Assembly: GCA_037042185.1 (NCBI GenBank)
Contig: JAXQJY010000033.1
Location: 1,054,001-1,118,000, forward strand
Source: Sordariomycetes sp. S80-01Y
Taxonomy: Eukaryota; Ascomycota; Sordariomycetes
Direction of reading: 5' to 3'
DNA: 64,000 nt
In this document: positions 1-10,337 of the stretch, in pieces
Numbering within the stretch: position 1 is the first letter of the stretch
How the letters are laid out: each line of letters opens with the position of its first letter
The notes under the pieces: model-generated
What the model saw: only the letters and a program-made list of their open reading frames with translations
What the model was told of the DNA's origin: nothing
The model's database searches: none
Program-made: the position numbers and the translations under genes

Positions 1-1398
1 CTACTGCTGTGCTACTGCCAGCGCTTACGGCTGACTTCTTGAAACAAGTTGATTCAACACCGTCCTTCTTCCTGCGACCAGCCGCTTAGCTTTCCTTTCC
101 TCAACACAGAGCGCGTTCCCACGGAACCTCAACAAGCAGCGTCGATAGACATCATCAACGAGCACCGCCGCGTCGCCACGGTACACCCAGCGACCGTGCA
201 CCAAGTACCTTACCCGGTAAGCTACGCACCCGCTGCCGACTATGTGGTGTGGCGGAGGGGTGGAATGGCAGAATGGGCACAGCGTCCCTTTGAGGCCTCC
301 ACGACCCTTCGTGCTGGCTGCCCAGGCTCGTGAAGCTACTCCTCAGGCTGCTGGCAATTGGGGTCCACGAGTCACCGGAGCGTCCCATCCCCAGCCCCTG
401 CGGAAGACCCCCCACATCGTCCCGGCTCAGGCTTAGGCTCAGGCTTGTCGTGAGGAGCAACGCTGACATGTCGCTGTTCGGCTGCTGCGTAGATCTCCAA
501 CCTCGCTGTCTTACTGCAAGACCCTGTGCCTGCCAGTGTGCTGCAGCTGCGCGAGCACGCAAAGGGAATCGGCCGAGCGTCCTGCCACTTCACGCGCCTC
601 ACCGCTCCAGCGTGTCCAACACCCGAGATCGTCACCGGCTTCAGGGAAGTCCTGGACAGGCGCAGATACCTCGACAGACTCACGCACAGCGACAGACAAC
701 CGTCCTGGTGATCATGGTTTGGGGATTCTGTGAGTTGTCTTCTCTGTCCTCTGTTTACCCGTTCGCACAATTGCACTTTGCGCCAACACCTGTACGTCAA
801 TTGGTTCCGCCAACCGCGATATATCTGATACCTGTCCCGAGCCAAGCAGCTCCAGATCGGGGTCTCTGCCACTCGCTGCATCTGCTGCGTGCACAGCCTC
901 AATCTCTGAAGCTCCCCCCTCTCGCCTCCAAGCGTCACCAAGTCCACTCTTCCCTGTTCCCGGTGGCCCTCGAGCTCTAGCGTCGCTCTTCTTTCGTTAG
1001 GCCGCACTTTGTCTTTTCACACTTGCGCCCACCAGCACCGACCCTGATTCATTCCTTCTCTTATTCTCGCTACTGTACACCCATCTTCTCTTCTGAGTAT
1101 TGCCTGTATCTCGGGATTCATCGAGACGCGACCAATGCCTGCGGCCTAAGACGTTCCTGTCTCAATCGTGAGCTGCCCCCGAACCTGTCACTTCAATTCC
1201 GCCCTCTCAGCCGCGCCGGTTGGCTGCTGGCGACAGTAGCTCTGTCGCCGCAGCCTCGTCCCCTTCCGATCCCAGCCCCATCCCGATGCGCTCGCCCACT
1301 ACCCGGCGCCCACACAATGCTTGACGACTATTTCTTGGGTCAGCCACAGCTAACATCATTTAGCCAACCTTCCCTTCTCTCGAGAGCTCAGGAGAACA
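1..1398 (+). other. upstream region and probable long leader of the Ca2+/H+ exchanger gene
   Basis: No convincing gene is visible. The stretch is rich in C and T, as expected of a fungal promoter and 5' leader, and holds several short frames on both strands without recognisable protein features. An ATG at 1318 opens a short frame before the chosen start at 1399 and could act as an upstream ORF if the leader is unspliced. The left edge may cut the promoter. Confidence 0.4.
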
Positions 1399-2845
1399 AT
1401 GAGCAACTACAAGCCCTCGGGCGCCGACGAGCGCACGCCCCTCGTCAATGGCGGCGCTTCCTCCTCCGGCCACGAGGTCGTCGAGCGCAGCAGCCGCTCC
1501 AAGGCCAGGGTCTTCCTATTCGACTCGAGCCACACGCCTGGTCTTGACAATGAAAGCCTCGCCATCCGAAGCCTGGTTTACTCCTGGCATGTGGCCAAGG
1601 TCACCATTCTGAGTGGTATGTTTACCTCGCGACTACCGCCCGCTGGCCTCACTGACACCGACAGGCTATGTGAACTTCCTACTTCCCATGGTGCCCATTG
1701 GCATTATCGCTGGTCAGCTGGGCTGGAGCCCAGCTGCCGTCTTTACCATCAACTTCTTCGCCATCATCCCTCTCGCCGCCGTTCTCTCGTTTGCGACCGA
1801 AGAAATCTCCTTGAAGCTGGGCGAGACCATGGGTGGACTCCTCAATGCCACCTTTGGAAATGCCGTTGAACTGATTGTGCGTGCAGCTGCAATTGCGGTC
1901 GACTGGAGCTACGCTAACCGATAACAGGTCAGCATCGTTGCACTCAAGGATGGCCAGATCGCGGTGGTACAATCCTCCATGCTGGGTTCCATCTTGTCCA
2001 ACCTGCTGCTTGTCATGGGAATGTGCTTCTTCTTTGGAGGTCTTGTCCATCGCGGAAGCAGTGGTGCTGGTTCCGAGCAGGAATTCTCCTCCGCTGTTGC
2101 TCAGGCTACCTGCTCCCTGATGACTTTGTCTTCCGCTTCCCTGGTCATCCCGGCTGCGCTTTACGGCGTTCTTGACCAGAGCGGTTCCGACGAGAAGACC
2201 CAGAGCATCCTTGTGCTGTCGCGCGGCACTGCGATCATCCTTCTTGTCCTCTACGTCATGTACCTCGTCTTTCAGCTCCGAACCCACAGCAACCTGTTCG
2301 ACTCCGCTGGCCAGGAGGCCGCTGAGGCGCACGGTGATGAGGACCACGAGGAGCCTACTCTCGGACCCATCGCCGCTGCTGCCGTCCTTGTCGTTGTCAC
2401 GGTCTTGGTCGCCATTTGTGCCGAGTATCTTGTGGGAAGCATTGATGCGATTGTCGAGAGCGGCCACATCAGCCGTGCCTTCATTGGTCTCATCCTCATT
2501 CCCATCGTCGGCAACGCCGCCGAGCATGTTACGGCGGTCGTCGTAGCTGTCCGTAACAAGATGGATCTGGCCATGGGCGTGGCCATTGGGTCGTCCATTC
2601 AGATTGCCCTGCTCGTCACTCCCTTCCTTGTCATCGTCGGCTGGATCATCGGCGAGCCCATGTCTCTCCGCTTCGAGACCTTCGAGACGGTTGCCTTCGC
2701 GGTTTCGGTTCTCGTCGTAACATATACTGTCCAAGATGGCAAGTCGAACTACCTCGAGGGCGCCATGTTACTCGGCCTCTACATCATCATTGCTGTGGCC
2801 TTCTACGCCGCCCCGCCCGGCTCGCTTGACAAGAAGGGCTCCTAA
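1399..2845 (+). CDS. vacuolar Ca2+/H+ exchanger (CAX family, Vcx1-like)
   Basis: Three exons, 1399-1615, 1665-1876 and 1928-2845, give 448 residues; introns of 49 and 51 bp have GT-AG ends. The protein is a multi-spanning cation/proton antiporter with two homologous Na_Ca_ex halves. Both signature repeats are visible: GNAVE near residues 137-141 and GNAAEH near 338-343, which carry the acidic residues that bind Ca2+. A short acidic, His-containing loop (around [10 protein letters not shown]) separates the halves, as in CAX proteins. The hydrophilic N-terminus ([15 protein letters not shown]) is typical of fungal vacuolar members and supports the start. By family knowledge it loads Ca2+ into the vacuole using the V-ATPase proton gradient. 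Fungi often carry several paralogues, so I cannot say which one this is. Its 3' end faces UTP14 (convergent). Confidence 0.93.
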
Positions 2846-3381
2846 CTGAGCAACGTGGACGTATTTTCATCTTCGTGTTTCATACGTTTTCCAAAGCCTC
2901 GTGAATTGAGGCGACTGGCAGAGCTCTCTTGTTGAAAGATCTCGGCACAGATTTCTTTAGACGTCTTAACGGCTCGCTGTTTGTCTTTTCAGGCATAGTT
3001 TCCTTGTACTTGTATCGTCGGAGAGAACGTTATGCGCTTGCGAAGGCTTTCGGGGCTACGGATACCCGCGGTTGGAGGGCTGGAATTGGAGTAGCTATGG
3101 AAGAAAAGCGCCGAGAATCGGTCAGGTTGAATCCTCAGATAGTATTGAATGTAGTCTCATTCACAGCGATCGCCTGCTCCGCGCCGTTGCTAGGCGGGGA
3201 TGACTTGAGTGAACCATCGGAACATTGCACGGACAACAGCGCCTTCCGTAATCCCCCTTTTTGTCAAACGGCCAAAAGCGAACCCAGAGCACAGTTTGCA
3301 TCTTTTGACGACTACATCACGAAGCCCAGCTGTTGATGTGTACTGGAAGCTACATTTCGGAAAGAACCCCACGAAGGGCGT
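2846..3381. other. convergent 3' untranslated region
   Basis: 536 bp lie between the stop codons of the Ca2+/H+ exchanger (plus strand) and UTP14 (minus strand). Short frames here show no protein-like sequence. It probably holds both 3' UTRs and polyadenylation sites, which I cannot place. Confidence 0.5.
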
Positions 3382-6141
3382 TTATTTGGGCTTCGCTATG
3401 GGCGCAATGACACCCCCCTTCATCAGCACCCTAGGCTTGGTGCTATCCTGGAAGGTCTCCTTGGTCTGCCACTCAGGTCCGACAGGTAGACGCATCGCGC
3501 GCTCGTACTGCTGTCTCGACTCATACGGGTGAGGGAGCTGCGTGGCCAGGTACTGCGCGTTCTGCAAGACGGTTAGCATTTCCTATATCCAAGACGAACT
3601 CTGCGGGCTTGCACCCGCCCGGGCGGATGGGGGATCTCTCACCTTCTTGTTTCGCTTCTCGTTGATGATGACCTTGTCCAGCTTCGCATCCTGCCGCTTG
3701 TTCTTCTTGATGCCTTCCACCTTGGTGACGAACCTGCCCTTGTTGCGGGCCTGCTCCCTGGCGCTGACGCCGTCGCCGACCCAGGAGCCCCATCCGGGCA
3801 GGGTGTTGTCGATGACCTTGTCGTCGTCGGCCTCGGCGGTCTCGTTCTTCTCCGCCTCGAATTCGGCGAGGACGTCGTCGCCGGCAAAGGTCCGGTCGAT
3901 GAGGTCCTGGTCTCGGATGGAGAGGGGGAGGTGGGACTCGGAGGCGTCGTCGTCGTCAGAGTCGCGGGCGTCGTTGTCGTTCCTGGCCCGGGACGAGGCT
4001 GTACCGGACGCGGACTTGGAGGCGGACTTGGGTTTGGCGCGGGTGAGCGTCGTTGTCGGGTCGATGTTTGCGGCTGCGGATTTGTGCTTGCGCGCTTTAG
4101 AGGACCAGGCGCCCTCTGGGTCGTGAGCCTCCTTTTCCACGACGGGCACCGCGACCTTGTCGCGGGGCGCGGAGCTGGACCATTTTCCGCCGGTGGTAGG
4201 CTGGGGCTTGTCGGCGCGGGCTTTGGAGACAGCAGGTTGTTTCCTTTCCTCGTCTTCGCCGCCCGACTGGGGCTCGTCCTCTGGGTTCTCGGCGGACCTG
4301 AGGCTGGGCCCCTGGCCGTACGTCCTTCGTCCGACTTCTTGGTTGTCCCCTTCCTCGCGGTAGATGCCCTCCTGCTCCTCCAACTCTTGCTGGATGCGCT
4401 CCAGCTCTTCCCTCTCCATCTTCTTCCTGTTGTTCTCGGCGTTTCTCATGAATTTCATACCCATGAGACCCTCCTGAGGCGCGTCGTCCTCGTCGTTGAG
4501 GGCGTCGTTGACCCGTCTCAGAAGGTTCCGATCGCCGTCCTCAGAGTCACTGCCGGAGCTCGAAGTCTCGTCGTCCGTGTCGACAGCCTTGCCCTCCTTC
4601 CTCCTCCTCAACTCCTCATCTTTGCGAGCCATCTCGCCAAGGCCGGCGCGGAACTCATCGTCCCAGACGGCCCTCTTGTTACCCTTGCCCATCTTTGCCC
4701 ACTTGCTCTCCTTGTGCCTCTGCCCGACCCGCTCGAGCGCCCGCCTGCGGTCCTGCGCCTCGCGCTCGGCTTCCGAGTCTACCTCGCCCTCAGCCTCCTC
4801 GATGGCCGCGGCGTCGCGCTCGCCCTGCTTGCGGTGCACGCGGCGGTAGGCTTTGGACTTGATCTTCTTGATGCGGGCGGCGCGCTTGGCCTCGCGGTCT
4901 GCTCGCTCGCGCTCCATGCGCTTCTTGGCAACGATCTCCTTGCGGGTGAGCTCATTCCCGTCGTCGTCGTAGACCACCTCCTTCTCCTTCTTGGGCTGCT
5001 CGGTGAGCCCGGCGCCGTCAAGGAGGGAGAGGATGCTGGCTTCGTGATCGTTGGTGGAGGGTTGGGGCTTGACGGGCTGGAAGGTGGTCGTGTCCAGACC
5101 GGCTTTGCCCGAGTCTGGGGCCAGGGGGAAGGAGAGGTGCTCGGCGCGGCGGTTCTGCTTGACCGTGTCGTTCCACCGAGCTAGGGTTTCGTTTGTCGTG
5201 TCGTAGGCAGCGCTGCGGTCCAGCCGGCCTTGCTCTCGCCTGGACAGGGGAATGTCCAACTTTTTCGTAGCACCAGGCCGCTTCTCCTTGCCTTCTTTAT
5301 TCATGAGCTTGACGGAGTTCTTCATGAAGGGGTCGTCGATGCCGTTCAGACCGAGATCGCCGAGGTCAATCTTCTGCTTGACGGGCGCTCGCTTTGTCTT
5401 GTCCTCTTTGGCGCCGAATCCGGATACAAGGCCTTGAAGAGCCTCCAGCTTGTCGGCGTCGGGCTCTTCGCTCTCGTCCGAGTCGCTGTTGCCTTCATCC
5501 TCGTCCCCGTCCGAGCTGGATTCTCCCGAACCAGATTCGTCGTCCGAGTCCGAGGCTGAGCCTTCTTGTGGCTCCTCTTCGGATTCCTCTTCCCATTGAT
5601 CCAGCGCAGTGGCCAGGTCTATGGCTTCCGCACCGAGCGTCTCACCCTCTTCATCATCTGAGTCGTCCGCCTCGTCGTCGGACTGGGCCTGCTTCTTGGG
5701 CTTCGACTTGGACCCACGGAAATGGTATTCGTCAAACTTCTCGTTATCGCTGTCGCCAAAGGCGTCGTCGGACTCGATCTCGGAATCCTCGTCGTCTTCC
5801 ATCAAGCCACCTAGTCGCCACTCATTGCCCTCGCTATCACTTCCGTAATCACCATCGTCGTCGTTGGTGGGGCGTGCTTTCTTGCGTTGAGGCTGCTCGT
5901 GCTCGTCCTCTTCATCCGCCTCGTCGTCGTCGTCCTCGTCTCGAGCATGCTTCCGTTCAATCTCGGCGTCCAATCCTCGAAATCGCGGCGTCTTCTTCTC
6001 TCTGGAAGGGAAGTGCTCCTGCGCGATGCCGAATGCGTTCAAGGCATTCTTCTGGGAGCGGGCTTTCGATGCTTTGCCTCGGTTCTGCTTCTTGCTCGGC
6101 TGCTGCGTCAAGCTTCGGCCGTGCGCCTGTCGTCCGGGCAT
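3382..6141 (-). CDS. UTP14: U3 snoRNP / SSU processome protein Utp14
   Basis: Two exons, 6141-3643 and 3561-3382, are joined across an 81-bp GT-AG intron to give 892 residues. The N-terminal half is very acidic, with runs of Asp, Glu and Ser between basic patches. The C-terminus carries the diagnostic Utp14 core: PGWGSWVGDG near residue 782, the basic stretch leading to INEKRNKK, then after the intron YLATQLPHPYES, RLPVGPEW, TKETFQD and a PRVLMKGGVIAP-like end. In yeast Utp14 belongs to the small-subunit processome and activates the DEAH helicase Dhr1 that strips U3 from pre-rRNA in the nucleolus. Without the second exon the protein would lose the most conserved tail and end in unrelated sequence, so the splice is well supported. 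It is divergent from COX15. Confidence 0.95.
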
Positions 6142-6459
6142 CGTCGCGTTGAATTTGCTCGCGCCGCGGATCCGTGGTGTCGGAGTTGGACGTCGAAGTG
6201 GGCTGCACTTTTCGGACGTTGATTTTTCTGCCGTGCATCCAAAAATTTGGCGGTGAGTTTGTTCAAAGCGGGCGGGGACCCCTACAGTGCTGGGCTCCCG
6301 TGCGCGCCTATCAGGGACCTCTTATTCCGCTGCATGACCCATCGATCTCGGTACCACTCGGCGGCGACTTGCAACATCCGAGTCTAAGATCTGGTGATTT
6401 TCCCTCCTCCCGTCTCCCTTAATTCGTCAGGGTTTGGCCCACGGTTCGAGATCGCAACG
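6142..6459. promoter_or_regulatory. shared divergent promoter of UTP14 and COX15
   Basis: The two start codons are only 318 bp apart and face away from each other, so both promoters must lie here or overlap neighbouring leaders. An AAAAATTT element sits at 6241-6248, about 100 bp from the UTP14 start. It resembles the RRPE motif found upstream of ribosome-biogenesis genes in yeasts. No PAC (GATGAG) motif was seen. The RRPE reading is inference. Confidence 0.45.
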
Positions 6460-7982
6460 ATGGCGTCCTTAATTCCTGGGCTGCGGCGGACGGCGCTGCA
6501 GTTCTCTTCGAAAGCTTTCGTTTGTACTTCATGTCTCCGCCAGACACGACGATTCTCGAGCTCGCCGATCCAAAATGCAATTCGAGTGAACAAGGACAGG
6601 GTCGACCGCTCGACAGCTGCATCGCCATTGCAGCAGTTGGCCAAGGAGATGAACAGACAGTCTGTGCCTGCAGGGCCATCTGAGGTCGCTTCGAAGGCGC
6701 AGGAGCCGGCAAAGGAAGAGACCAGCCATGCGCGGCCCAAGATCAGTCACAAGAGTGTTGCATACTGGTTGCTCGGCAGCGCGGCCAGTGTTTTTGGCAT
6801 CGTTGTCTTCGGTGGACTAACGAGGCTGACTGAGTCTGGGTAAGCCGTCGTTTTTGGCTGCTGGCAAGCTGTGGACTGACGAGGAGTAGGCTGAGCATCA
6901 CCGAATGGCGACCTGTAACCGGCTCGCTTCCACCCATGTCCCAAGAAGACTGGGAGTCCGAATTCGCCAAGTATCGCGCCTCTCCCGAATTCAAGCTTCT
7001 CAATCCACACATGACTCTTTCCGAATTCAAGAAGATCTACTATATGGAATGGACGCACCGTCTCTGGGGCCGCTTCATCGGCATGGCCTTCGTTCTGCCC
7101 GCTGTCTACTTTGTCGCCAGGAAGAGGGCTAGCCGGGCAATGAGCTGGAATTTGCTTGGGATATCGGCCTTGATTGGCTTCCAGGGCTTCATTGGATGGT
7201 GGATGGTGAAGAGCGGACTCAAAGATGATCTGTTCGAACCAGGATCGCATCCTCGGGTTTCTCAGTATCGCCTGACTGCACACTTGTCTACGGCCTTTAT
7301 CTGCTATGCTTGGATGCTCCTCTCTGGCCTGTCCATCCTCTCAGCGCACAGGATGAAAGCCAACCCCGCTGGAGCCCTCGAAGTGGCTAAGAACCTCCGA
7401 TCGCCTGCTCTCAAGGTCTTCAGGCGCTCCGCCTTCGGCCTCCTGGGCCTCGTCTTCATAACCGTCATGTCCGGCGGTCTCGTCGCCGGTCTTGACGCTG
7501 GCCTAATCTACAACGAATTCCCCAAGATGGGTCTCGGCCTCACACCCCCCAAATCCGAGCTCTTCGACAAATTCTACTCCCGGAAGGAGGACCACTCCGA
7601 CCTCTGGTGGCGCAACATGCTGGAGAACCCGAGCACCGTGCAGATGGACCACCGCATCCTCGCCGTGACTACGTTCACCGCCGTGTTGGCCCTGTTCGCC
7701 TTCTCTCGGAAGGGGAGCGTCGCGCGCATTCTGCCCAAGAACGCGAAGAAGGGCGCGATGGGCTTGGTGCACCTCGTTACCCTGCAGGCTGCTCTGGGCA
7801 TATCGACGCTGATTTACATGGTTCCCATTCCGCTCGCCGCTGCGCACCAGGCTGGCAGTCTATTGGTGTTCACGGGGGCGCTCGTCCTGGCGCAGAGGTT
7901 GAAAGGACCGTCACCTGCCATGGTGAAGATTCTGCAGCGGAGAATCCAGGATATCTCAAAGGCGAAGAACAGCCCACATTAA
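6460..7982 (+). CDS. COX15: heme A synthase, mitochondrial (Cox15)
   Basis: Two exons, 6460-6839 and 6890-7982, with a 50-bp GT-AG intron, encode 490 residues. The N-terminus is Arg/Ser-rich and non-acidic (GLRRTALQ...RQTRRFSSSP), a mitochondrial targeting signal. The first membrane segment leads into GGLTRLTESG, which the splice joins to LSITEWRPVTG, a signature of the CtaA/Cox15 family. The four family histidines expected to bind heme are visible: H183 (EWTHRLWG), H258 (TAHLSTAF), H381 (MDHRI) and H446 (AAHQAG). About eight membrane spans can be read. The enzyme oxidises the C8 methyl of heme O to give heme A for cytochrome c oxidase, in the inner mitochondrial membrane. ATG 6460 is chosen because it begins the targeting peptide. 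Confidence 0.96.
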
Positions 7983-8397
7983 GGGTTCCGCGCATCGGCC
8001 GCGCATGATGTACCAAATCTTGTATCCCTTTTCTGTCACATGTACTACTAGTAGCATAGAACCAAGGATGGGCCTAGCGTCTAGTACTAGGAACGCCTGA
8101 CTGCAAAGTCTCAACTCAATCATCGCAATGTAATATCTCTGGTTGTTTACTGTTTCTGGCGCCATTTCTCTAGGGTTGATCTGACTGATGGCTGGCGTCT
8201 GAGGGCGTTGGGAGTAAAAATTTCCTGTCCAGCGAAAGTGTCACCTGAGCAGCAGTATCGTGTTGCGAGAATTGTCCGCTATGTATATTTGAGGATTTCC
8301 AAATTAACCCCTTTGAACGCTTATGTGGCTTTTTGTAGCATATTATCCCTGGTTGCGTGATATCGCACCTTGAATTGTCCTGACCCTTTCCCCACCG
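7983..8397. other. convergent 3' untranslated region
   Basis: 415 bp lie between the COX15 stop and the stop of the minus-strand zinc-finger gene. The sequence turns A+T-rich towards its middle and contains no credible coding frame. It probably carries the two 3' UTRs. Confidence 0.5.
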
Positions 8398-10337
8398 TTA
8401 CTCCATGTACATAGCATCTCCTCTCATCCCCTGCAACGCCATGCTCATGTCGTTGGTGTGCATTCCGTTGCCCTGTATGGCAGCCATGTTCATGTTAGGC
8501 ATGGACCGACTCATGTTCATTGCGGCCTGCCGATTCACGGGGCTGCCAGCGCCGTTCTGCAGCATAAAGCGCTGGTCGGGCATTTGCTGTTGCATCGGCG
8601 GTCTTTGGCGAGGCACTTCAAGTGTTGATTGTTGCTGCATCTGAGGAGGTATTTGTTGTTTTTGTGGCGAGTGGTGATGCTGTGGTTGGTGTTGCGTCTG
8701 CTGGTGACCCATCATGGCGAAGCTGTCGTCGTCCTCCATTTCGGCATCAGCGTCCTGGTCGCTTGTTTCTTCGACCGAGGGTGGTGCGGTGGTGTTGGCG
8801 GATGTAGTTTGCTCGCTCATAGCGCCGTTGGCGCTAGCGGTCGATTGTCTCTTGGGAGGCTGGTGCGGTTGACCCTGCTGTTGTGGTGTATTTGACTGGC
8901 TCCTCGAGCCGGTTCCGTTGGATTCGTTGTTTGTTTCGAGAGGTTTTTGGGCGCCCATACCACCGCCGGCGCGAGCAGAGGCGACGACTGTTTTCCAGCG
9001 GTCAATTGACTTCGAAACCAGGGTGCTGAGATCCAGGTTCTTGTCATCCATGCTGAACCCGATGGACGTTGCTCCCTTGACCCCGAGCTCATACGCATAT
9101 GCAAGGGCATCTTGATCCATTGGAAATGTCCGCGGTTGCAGCATCTTGAATTCCTTCGGTTGCTGTAACCTGTTGAGCTGCTCGACTTGCTGCTGGAGAT
9201 TTGCAACCTCCTGCTTAAGCTCGTGCTCCAGCTTCTTCATCTTGTCGATCTCCTTATGCTTCCGTCCAACACTTCTGGCCATCTCCAGCACCCAAACCTC
9301 AGTCTGTCTCGCCGCAGGCAAGCTCTCCCATACCGTATATGCAGACTGGAGATGCTCGTTGACCTGCTGTTCCAAATGATCGGCGGACTTTTCGGCCCTC
9401 CTAACTTGTTCGCGCTTGTCTCGTACGTGGCCACTGGAAGGGGGGTACGTCAGGTCATCTGCAACGTCGGTGGCTGTCGAGAGGCATGTGACCTTCCATG
9501 CCTTGAACTGTTCCTGGAAGAACGCCCGAAGAGCCTCGAATTCGCGACGGCCGGGGGACTGAACCGACCACGAAGTAGACGTAGGGTGTTGTGTTGAAGA
9601 GAAGAGTGTAGGCGGAGGTTGGAGACATTGTAGGGTGAGCGCAGGGAAGTCGAGTGACAGGGGATCGAAGTCGAAAGGCATGGAGTTCGCGTCGACATGC
9701 TGCCTATCCTTTGTTAGTGGGTGTAACCTCGTCGGGTAGAATGATCCTACTTTGCAGCTCGCCATGAGCTGAGTAGCTCGCGCAAGGCAAGCTCAGCAGC
9801 TCGGGCGGTGTCGACAGCGTCGGACAGTTTGTGCTTGGCATCAAATTGAGCCTTCTGAACCAGCTGCCTACTAACAGACCGTTGCATCCCAGGGCGTTTG
9901 TTGGGATCCGGTGTGCCCTCCCCAAGGTCATTAATGACACCAGTCAGCTCCCACCGAGGGGTGGCCAAGTTGTACTTCATGGCCGAATCTACCGCGTATT
10001 GTCCGTCCTTGGGTATTCCAAAAGCGTCCCTGTCGATGGCCGAGCTACCTCTCCGACTAGAGTCTCTGGGCGTGCCCAATGGAGTAGACACACCTCTGCG
10101 CTGAGAGGCGCCCGTCGACCCTCGTGGCTGTCGGCGCGTGATGTTCCCACGCGATTTCCTGATCTCTTCCACGTTGTGGATGCCATCAGGGGCTTTTGGG
10201 TTCTTCTCCTTTATGTACAAATCGAGATGCCGGCCAAGGGACGATGATGTGAAGGCTTGGCCGCAGTAAGGGCAATGCTTGTCCTTTGGCGCGCTGTACT
10301 TGGGCGTCGAGCTCTGGTCGTGCTGAGAATCGTCCAT
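8398..10337 (-). CDS. unrecognised protein: N-terminal zinc-knuckle-like motif, coiled coil, Gln-rich tail
   Basis: Two exons, 10337-9751 and 9703-8398, are joined by a 47-bp intron with a CTAAC branch site; the splice turns SWRAAK into SWRAAKQHVDAN and gives 630 residues. Near the N-terminus, C22 and C25 (HCPYCGQAF) with H37 (GRHLDLY) look like half of a zinc finger; H54 may complete it, but the spacing is not classic C2H2. A basic Ser/Arg region follows. The middle (about residues 270-400) has heptad-like Leu and a HELKQEVANLQQQVEQL coiled coil. The last 150 residues are rich in Gln, Met, Pro and His (QQTQHQPQHHHSPQKQQ), as in many transcription co-regulators. I do not recognise the family; a nuclear regulatory role is inference from composition only. 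Confidence 0.85.

Noticed and set aside
330-1007. Overlapping frames of over 200 codons on both strands upstream of the exchanger
   Set aside because: Low-complexity C/T-rich sequence with no domain or signal; better explained as promoter and leader.
1679-2734. 351-codon minus-strand frame
   Set aside because: Antisense to the Ca2+/H+ exchanger exons; no protein features of its own.
3931-5184. 417-codon plus-strand frame
   Set aside because: It lies entirely antisense to the acidic, repetitive UTP14 coding region; Leu/Val/Gly-rich translation is the mirror of Asp/Glu/Lys codons.
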